DNA of 64,000 bases from Gemmatimonadaceae bacterium (GTDB lineage Bacteria > Gemmatimonadota > Gemmatimonadetes > Gemmatimonadales > Gemmatimonadaceae): contig JAUSJA010000033.1 of NCBI GenBank assembly GCA_030647905.1, forward strand, positions 124,001-188,000. Reading direction: 5' to 3'. Positions 59,752 through 64,000 of this stretch are shown here, in pieces. Each line of letters opens with the position of its first letter. The stretch's first letter is position 1. The notes beneath the pieces were generated by a model. That model ran no database searches. It saw only the letters and a list, made by a program, of their open reading frames with translations, and was not told where the DNA came from. The position numbers and the translations under genes were made by a program.

Positions 59752-61392
59752 CTACTTCCGCTGCTTGTCGCGCAGCGGCTTGAACTCGGCGTCGGCATTC
59801 CACGTTGGGACGCCGGGCGCGTTGGCGAGCTGCCAACCGAAGCGCTGCACGATCCCGGAGAGCTGGACGGCGCCGGAGAGATCCCATCCGGCATGGTACT
59901 CGTCGGACGGCTGATGATAGCGGTGGGCCGTATAGTCGTCGTGCTGCTTCGCGCCCCACTCCTTCGGTAGCCCGACGAAGTCGTTGCCTTCCCCGATGGA
60001 GACCGATGGGATTCCAACCTTGGCGAGCGAGAAATGGTCGGAGCGGTAGAAGTAGCCTGCTTCCGGATGCGCGTCAGGTGAGAGTCGCATTCCCGACTGT
60101 GCAACGAAGCGTGCAAGTGATGGCCCGAGCGAGCTCTTGGTGTCGCCCAGGACGTGCAGATCCTTCACGCGACCGAGGATGTTGCCGCCGTCGACGTTGA
60201 GGTTGGCGATGATGCTCGCCGCGGGGACGGTCGGATTCTCCCCGTAGTACTGCGAGCCCAGCAGCCCCGACTCCTCGGCGGTTACGAAGAGAAAAAGCTG
60301 GGACCGGCGGGGTTTCGGTGACGCAGCGGCTGACCGGGCGATGGCGAGGACGTCGGCGACCCCTGAAGCATTGTCGCTCGCGCCGTTGTAGATCGAGTCG
60401 CCGTTGACGACCGGACCTATGCCGTGGTGATCCCAGTGTGCGCTGTAGGCGACGTACTCGTCGCGGAGCTTCGGGTCGCGGCCCCGCACGACTCCGACGA
60501 CGTTGGCGGACTTGAGGTGCTCGACCTTGTTGGTGAAGTGCGCGTCCATGTCTATGCCCGTGGCGACCGGACGAAAGTCGCGCGATTCGGCCTGCTTGCG
60601 CAGTGTCTGCATGCTGAGCCCCGCCTGAGCGAGGAGGGCCGTGGCCGCGCTGTCGGTGATCCAGCCGCGCACTCCGATCGGTGCGGGCGGCTTCGGGTCG
60701 CGGGGAAGCATGCGCTGCTCCTTCGCCCATGAGCCGACGACGGTGTGCCACGGATATCCGGCGCGGTCGGTGGTGTGCACGATGAGCATCCCGGCCGCGC
60801 CGCGGCGCTCCGCTTCCTCGAACTTGTAGGTCCAGCGGCCGTAGTAAGTCATCGCCTTGCCGCCGAACAGATTGGGCTCGCTCGCGGGCGCCGGGGGGTC
60901 ATTTACCAGCACCAGAAGCACCTTCCCCTTCAGATCCATTCCCTTGAAGTCGTCCCATCGGTACTCTGGGGCGAATGCACCGTATCCGATGAATACCAGC
61001 TCTCCTCGCGCGACACTCGTCGGCGTGGCGGAGCCGGCCCAGACGACGACGCCCTCGGGATAGCGGAGAGTTGCGGTGGCCTTTCCGCTTGCCGTGACGC
61101 TGACGGAGCCGTTCGTCGCGCCCACGACGTCAATCGGCACTTCCTGGAAATAGGAGCCCGTGACTCCCGGTTCGACGCCGAAGGCCTTGAGCTGTGTGGC
61201 GATGTATTCCGTGGAAAGCTTGTCGCCGCGGGTCGCCGGTGCGCGCCCCTCGAGGAGATCCGACGCGAGGAACTGGATGTGCGCGTCTATCTCATTCGGC
61301 GTGATGCGCTGGAGCTGTGGTACGGCCTGAGCGTGGAGTGAGGCAAGCGGCGCAAGGAGCGCGGCAACGAGAACGAGGCGGGCTGATTTCAT
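59752..61392 (-). CDS. Secreted M28-family zinc peptidase with PA domain
   Basis: 546 residues from ATG at 61392, giving a signal peptide ending LASLHAQAV. A PA domain lies at about 130-270 (GELVFIGYGAFAPEYRWDDF). The catalytic domain has His and Asp in VAYSAHWDHHGIG, Asp in NGASDNASGVADVL, Glu-Glu in TAEESGLLGSQYYG, Asp in NLNVDGGNI and His in AHRYHQPSDEY. Complete M28 site, typical length; predicted periplasmic or secreted aminopeptidase. Divergent from the patatin-ferredoxin gene (68 bases apart). Confidence 0.92.
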   Translation of the reverse strand: MKSARLVLVAALLAPLASLHAQAVPQLQRITPNEIDAHIQFLASDLLEGRAPATRGDKLSTEYIATQLKAFGVEPGVTGSYFQEVPIDVVGATNGSVSVTASGKATATLRYPEGVVVWAGSATPTSVARGELVFIGYGAFAPEYRWDDFKGMDLKGKVLLVLVNDPPAPASEPNLFGGKAMTYYGRWTYKFEEAERRGAAGMLIVHTTDRAGYPWHTVVGSWAKEQRMLPRDPKPPAPIGVRGWITDSAATALLAQAGLSMQTLRKQAESRDFRPVATGIDMDAHFTNKVEHLKSANVVGVVRGRDPKLRDEYVAYSAHWDHHGIGPVVNGDSIYNGASDNASGVADVLAIARSAAASPKPRRSQLFLFVTAEESGLLGSQYYGENPTVPAASIIANLNVDGGNILGRVKDLHVLGDTKSSLGPSLARFVAQSGMRLSPDAHPEAGYFYRSDHFSLAKVGIPSVSIGEGNDFVGLPKEWGAKQHDDYTAHRYHQPSDEYHAGWDLSGAVQLSGIVQRFGWQLANAPGVPTWNADAEFKPLRDKQRK

Positions 61393-61460
61393 GTCGGCGA
61401 TGTTATGCGGTTGGGTGGTGGATCGTAAGATAATAGCGAGTCGCACCTTCTTCTGAATCC

Positions 61461-62627
61461 ATGCCGTCACTCAGTCTCGATTATCCGTCCCGCGCCTCCG
61501 CGCCGCACCCGCGAAAGATCGCCCTCGTACTTGGCGGCGGTGGTCTCAAGGGGTTCGCGCACATTGGCGTGCTGGCCGCGCTCGAGGAGAAGGGAATCGT
61601 GCCCGCGGTACTCGCGGGAACCAGCATCGGATCGCTGATCTGCGCGGCTCAGGCAGGCGGCATGTCCATAGATGACATGACCGACCACGCCAAGGCACTG
61701 CGGCGACGGGATCTGTTCCGCTTTGACCGGCTGGGGATGCTTCTCGAGAGAGCACACGCACCATCCATCTACCAGGGTGGTCCGCTGCGCGATGTGTGCG
61801 CATCGATAGTGCGTGATGCGCAATTCGACGAGCTGGACACAACTCTGCTCGTGAATACCGTGGATCTCCAGCGCGGATCACCCGTCGTGTGGGGAGTTCC
61901 CGGGCTGCGGGACGTGAGCGTGCTCGATGCCGTTTACGCGTCGTGCGCGCTGCCGGGGTTCTATCCGCCGGGCACGGTGGGAGACCGGACCTGCGTGGAC
62001 GGCGGTGTGATTGACAACCTTCCGGTCGGGGTAGCGTCTCAGGGAATGGACGCGGTGATCGCTGTGGATACCGGCAGCAGCTCGCTCGTCACGCAGCGCG
62101 ACATCGCCCGGAACGGATTCACGGCTATCTACATGCGAGCCGCGACGACGATGATGCACGCCCTGCAGTTGTCTCCGTTGGAGCGATGGGCGGGTCCACC
62201 GATGATCCTCGTCAGGCCGCGCGTCTCGCACATCGACTGGTTCAGCTTCACGCAGACCGATGAGTTGATCGAAGCCGGGTACAAGGCGGCGATGGAGGCG
62301 CTCAAGCACTTCGACGAGACCCTCGAGGCCGAGAGCGGCATCTTCCCGCGGCGGGCCATGCGCATCTCGGTGAACCGGGAGAAGTGCATCGGGTGCACGC
62401 TGTGCGTTGCGCTGGCGCCGCAAGTGATGGCAATGGACGATACCGGCAAGGCGGTTCCGCGGATCCCTGTGGTGGACTGGTCACCCGCTGATGGAGACTT
62501 CGTGCATCACTGCCCGACCTACGCGATCGGGGCCGAGCCGGCCGTAGCGAATGGGAAGGAGAACATCCATGAGGCGATTGAAGCCAAAACGCCCGAGGAG
62601 AAAGAAGAGCGGCTGGAAACGGCTTGA
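61461..62627 (+). CDS. Patatin-like phospholipase fused to a [4Fe-4S] ferredoxin domain
   Basis: 388 residues. The N-terminal patatin domain has oxyanion motif VLGGGGLKGFAHIG, nucleophile Ser55 in LAGTSIGSLI (GxSxG) and Asp180 in CVDGGVIDNLP (DGG), with a complete Ser-Asp dyad. The C-terminal domain (about 300-360) has three cysteines of a cluster motif at C309, C312, C315 (KCIGCTLCV) and the fourth at C351 (HHCPTYAI), the layout of a single-cluster bacterial ferredoxin. No transmembrane segment is seen. I know of no characterised enzyme with this fusion; the iron-sulfur cluster could sense redox state to gate lipase activity (inference). Confidence 0.88.
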   Translation: MPSLSLDYPSRASAPHPRKIALVLGGGGLKGFAHIGVLAALEEKGIVPAVLAGTSIGSLICAAQAGGMSIDDMTDHAKALRRRDLFRFDRLGMLLERAHAPSIYQGGPLRDVCASIVRDAQFDELDTTLLVNTVDLQRGSPVVWGVPGLRDVSVLDAVYASCALPGFYPPGTVGDRTCVDGGVIDNLPVGVASQGMDAVIAVDTGSSSLVTQRDIARNGFTAIYMRAATTMMHALQLSPLERWAGPPMILVRPRVSHIDWFSFTQTDELIEAGYKAAMEALKHFDETLEAESGIFPRRAMRISVNREKCIGCTLCVALAPQVMAMDDTGKAVPRIPVVDWSPADGDFVHHCPTYAIGAEPAVANGKENIHEAIEAKTPEEKEERLETA

Positions 62628-62651
62628 AGGTGAACCGAGCACCCGCCCAAC

Positions 62652-62847
62652 TCCGGATTCCGTAGTGGGTCAGTTTCGAGTTGGCAGGATGGAGGCGAGC
62701 CGCCCTGCGTGCCACGGAGAATGGAGGCCCTCAGCACCGCACTATGCGTGGTCCCGCAGTTCCCCCAACAACCGTTTTCCTCCGTGTGCTTCGTGTCTTG
62801 TGGCAAGTGCAGAGACATGGCTAAACTGACCCACTACTCCGGATTCC
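62652..62847. mobile_element. Short MITE-like element with 15-bp terminal inverted repeats and 10-bp flanking direct repeats
   Basis: A 176-bp core (62662-62837) is bounded by perfect 15-bp inverted repeats, GTAGTGGGTCAGTTT at the left and its reverse complement at 62823-62837. Immediately outside lie identical direct repeats TCCGGATTCC at 62652-62661 and 62838-62847, as expected for a target-site duplication. No transposase is encoded. The end sequence GTGGGTCAGTTT recalls ends of some IS21-family elements, but the family call is a guess. Lies in the gap between the patatin gene and acnA, where nothing else is recognised. Confidence 0.8.
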
Positions 62848-62975
62848 ACCACGACACGCGTTCGTCTCGCGATATGCTACATTTAGAATAGCCTGACGCC
62901 CGCCAAAACCCAGGGCGCCAGTGGCTCAGAGCAACCGGCCAGCGCACGGCGCGGCCTGTTCCAGAGAAAGACACC

Positions 62976-64000
62976 ATGACACACCCGAATTCCTTCGGAA
63001 GCCGGTCCACGCTCGAGGCCGGGGGGCGCCAGTACACCATCTACCGCCTCGATTCGCTCGAATCGGTCTCCGGCGGCAAGGCCGCCAGACTCCCCTACAG
63101 TCTCAAGATTCTCCTCGAAAACCTGCTCCGTAACGAGGACGGCAAGTTCGTCAGGCGCGAGGACATCGAAGGCCTCGCCAACTGGGATGTGAAGGGCAAG
63201 ACGGAGAATGAGATCGCCTTCAGAACCGCCCGCGTCCTCCTTCAGGACTTCACCGGCGTTCCTGCCGTGGTGGACCTCGCGGCGATGCGCGACGCGCTGG
63301 CACGGCTCGGCGGCGATCCGAAGAAGATCAATCCGCTTCAGCCCGTGGATCTCGTGATCGACCACTCGGTGCAGGTGGACGAGTACGGCTCCGAGGCGTC
63401 GTTCCTGATCAACGCAAATCTCGAGTTCGATCGCAACCAGGAGCGCTACGCATTCCTCCGCTGGGGACAGAAGGCGCTGCAGAATTTCCGCGTCGTTCCG
63501 CCCGATACCGGCATCGTGCACCAGATCAATCTCGAGTATCTCGCGCAAGCTGTCTTCGTTCACGACGCCAATGGGGAAACGACGGCTTATCCCGACTCGC
63601 TCGTCGGCACGGACTCGCACACCACGATGATCAACGGCCTTGGCGTACTCGGCTGGGGCGTCGGCGGAATCGAAGCGGAAGCGGCGATGCTGGGACAGCC
63701 GGTATCCATGCTGATTCCCGAAGTCGTGGGATTCAAGCTGTATGGCAAGCTTCCGCCCGGCGCCACCGCCACGGATCTCGTGCTCACGGTCACGCAGCTC
63801 CTCAGGCAGAAGAAGGTCGTCGGCAAGTTCGTCGAGTTCTACGGAGCGGGACTCTCGTCCCTCTCGCTGGCTGACCGCGCGACGATCGCCAACATGGCGC
63901 CGGAGTACGGCGCGACCATGGGCTTCTTCCCGATCGATGCGGAGACGGTCAACTACCTTCGCTTCACGGGACGCGACGAGGCGCAGGTTCAGCTCGTCGA
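62976..64000 (+). CDS. acnA: Aconitate hydratase (AcnA type), N-terminal part, cut by window edge
   Basis: 341 visible residues of about 900. Starts [19 protein letters not shown] at an ATG preceded by AGAGAAAG. Family motifs include [54 protein letters not shown] and [15 protein letters not shown]. The cluster-binding cysteines lie beyond the right edge. Interconverts citrate and isocitrate in the TCA cycle and, as aconitase/IRP1-type, could also bind RNA. The 5' leader contains the MITE-like element, which could affect its expression. Confidence 0.95.
   Translation, partial: MTHPNSFGSRSTLEAGGRQYTIYRLDSLESVSGGKAARLPYSLKILLENLLRNEDGKFVRREDIEGLANWDVKGKTENEIAFRTARVLLQDFTGVPAVVDLAAMRDALARLGGDPKKINPLQPVDLVIDHSVQVDEYGSEASFLINANLEFDRNQERYAFLRWGQKALQNFRVVPPDTGIVHQINLEYLAQAVFVHDANGETTAYPDSLVGTDSHTTMINGLGVLGWGVGGIEAEAAMLGQPVSMLIPEVVGFKLYGKLPPGATATDLVLTVTQLLRQKKVVGKFVEFYGAGLSSLSLADRATIANMAPEYGATMGFFPIDAETVNYLRFTGRDEAQVQLV

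Noticed and set aside
1-64000. tRNA and rRNA genes
   Set aside because: I looked for CCA-ended cloverleaf regions and rRNA-like conserved blocks in the gaps and saw none; gaps are too short for rRNA.

Overview
This is a GC-rich, gene-dense bacterial chromosome segment. I recognise no tRNA, rRNA, CRISPR array, integrase or transposase in it. The gene set fits a Gram-negative, aerobic, heterotrophic member of Gemmatimonadota. The reasons are a giant SprA-type outer-membrane translocon, LptF/LptG permeases, an MCE lipid-transport pair, TonB-dependent receptors with carboxypeptidase-regulatory-like N-termini, a plug-only secreted protein, secreted M28 peptidases, TPR proteins, and frequent GTG/TTG starts in 4-base stop/start overlaps. 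The phylum call is inference from gene content; no marker gene was aligned.

Layout. 1-8868 (minus): PilB-type ATPase (cut by the left edge), a ComEA-like helix-hairpin-helix protein, an M28 lipoprotein and sprA. 8872-13326 (plus): lptF-lptG-mlaE-mlaD, an envelope lipid-transport operon that starts 3 bases from the sprA start. 13362-21369 (minus): a plug-domain protein, two TonB-dependent receptors separated by a strong hairpin, and an APC permease. 21451-24084 (plus): heme A synthesis genes (a small COX2-like membrane protein, ctaA, ctaB), with ctaB fused in frame to a decapitated ABC ATPase domain. 24150-29661: a lipoprotein, an amidohydrolase, a GH18-like lipoprotein, an M24 peptidase and a V4R-like protein. 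29674-36255 (plus): a tight cluster of a DUF92 membrane protein, B12-dependent radical SAM enzyme, geranylgeranyl-reductase-type flavoprotein, flavin reductase, methyltransferase, SRPBCC protein and ketosynthase. This cluster is the best candidate here for an undescribed biosynthetic pathway. 36302-45148: aquaporin, a small lipoprotein, an lldD remnant, ppa, and a minus-strand tetrapyrrole and cytochrome c run (ccmA'-'ccmB, ccmC, ccmD, cobA-hemD, hemC, hemB), divergent from acsA. 45373-51963: small unknowns, an RCC1-repeat protein that looks 5'-truncated, a VKOR/DsbA pair, a divergent alpha/beta hydrolase, a CDP-alcohol phosphatidyltransferase and a membrane-anchored barrel-like protein. 51966-61392 (minus): two TPR proteins, an ABC-2 transporter and an M16 peptidase as one operon, preceded by an M28 peptidase/kynureninase-like pair. 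61461-64000 (plus): a patatin-ferredoxin fusion, a MITE-like element with terminal inverted repeats and flanking direct repeats, and acnA cut by the right edge.

Functional themes. Cytochrome biogenesis is unusually complete: heme from hemBCD, heme A from ctaA/ctaB, and cytochrome c maturation from ccm plus VKOR/DsbA-type thiol chemistry. Envelope biogenesis (LptFG, MlaDE, SprA, TonB receptors) is the second theme.

A recurring oddity is a set of apparent deletion scars: ctaB::ABC, ccmA::ccmB, a 3' remnant of an FMN-dependent hydroxy-acid dehydrogenase beside ppa, and the RCC1 gene without its signal peptide. These could be real small deletions or assembly artefacts. Read mapping across the junctions would decide.
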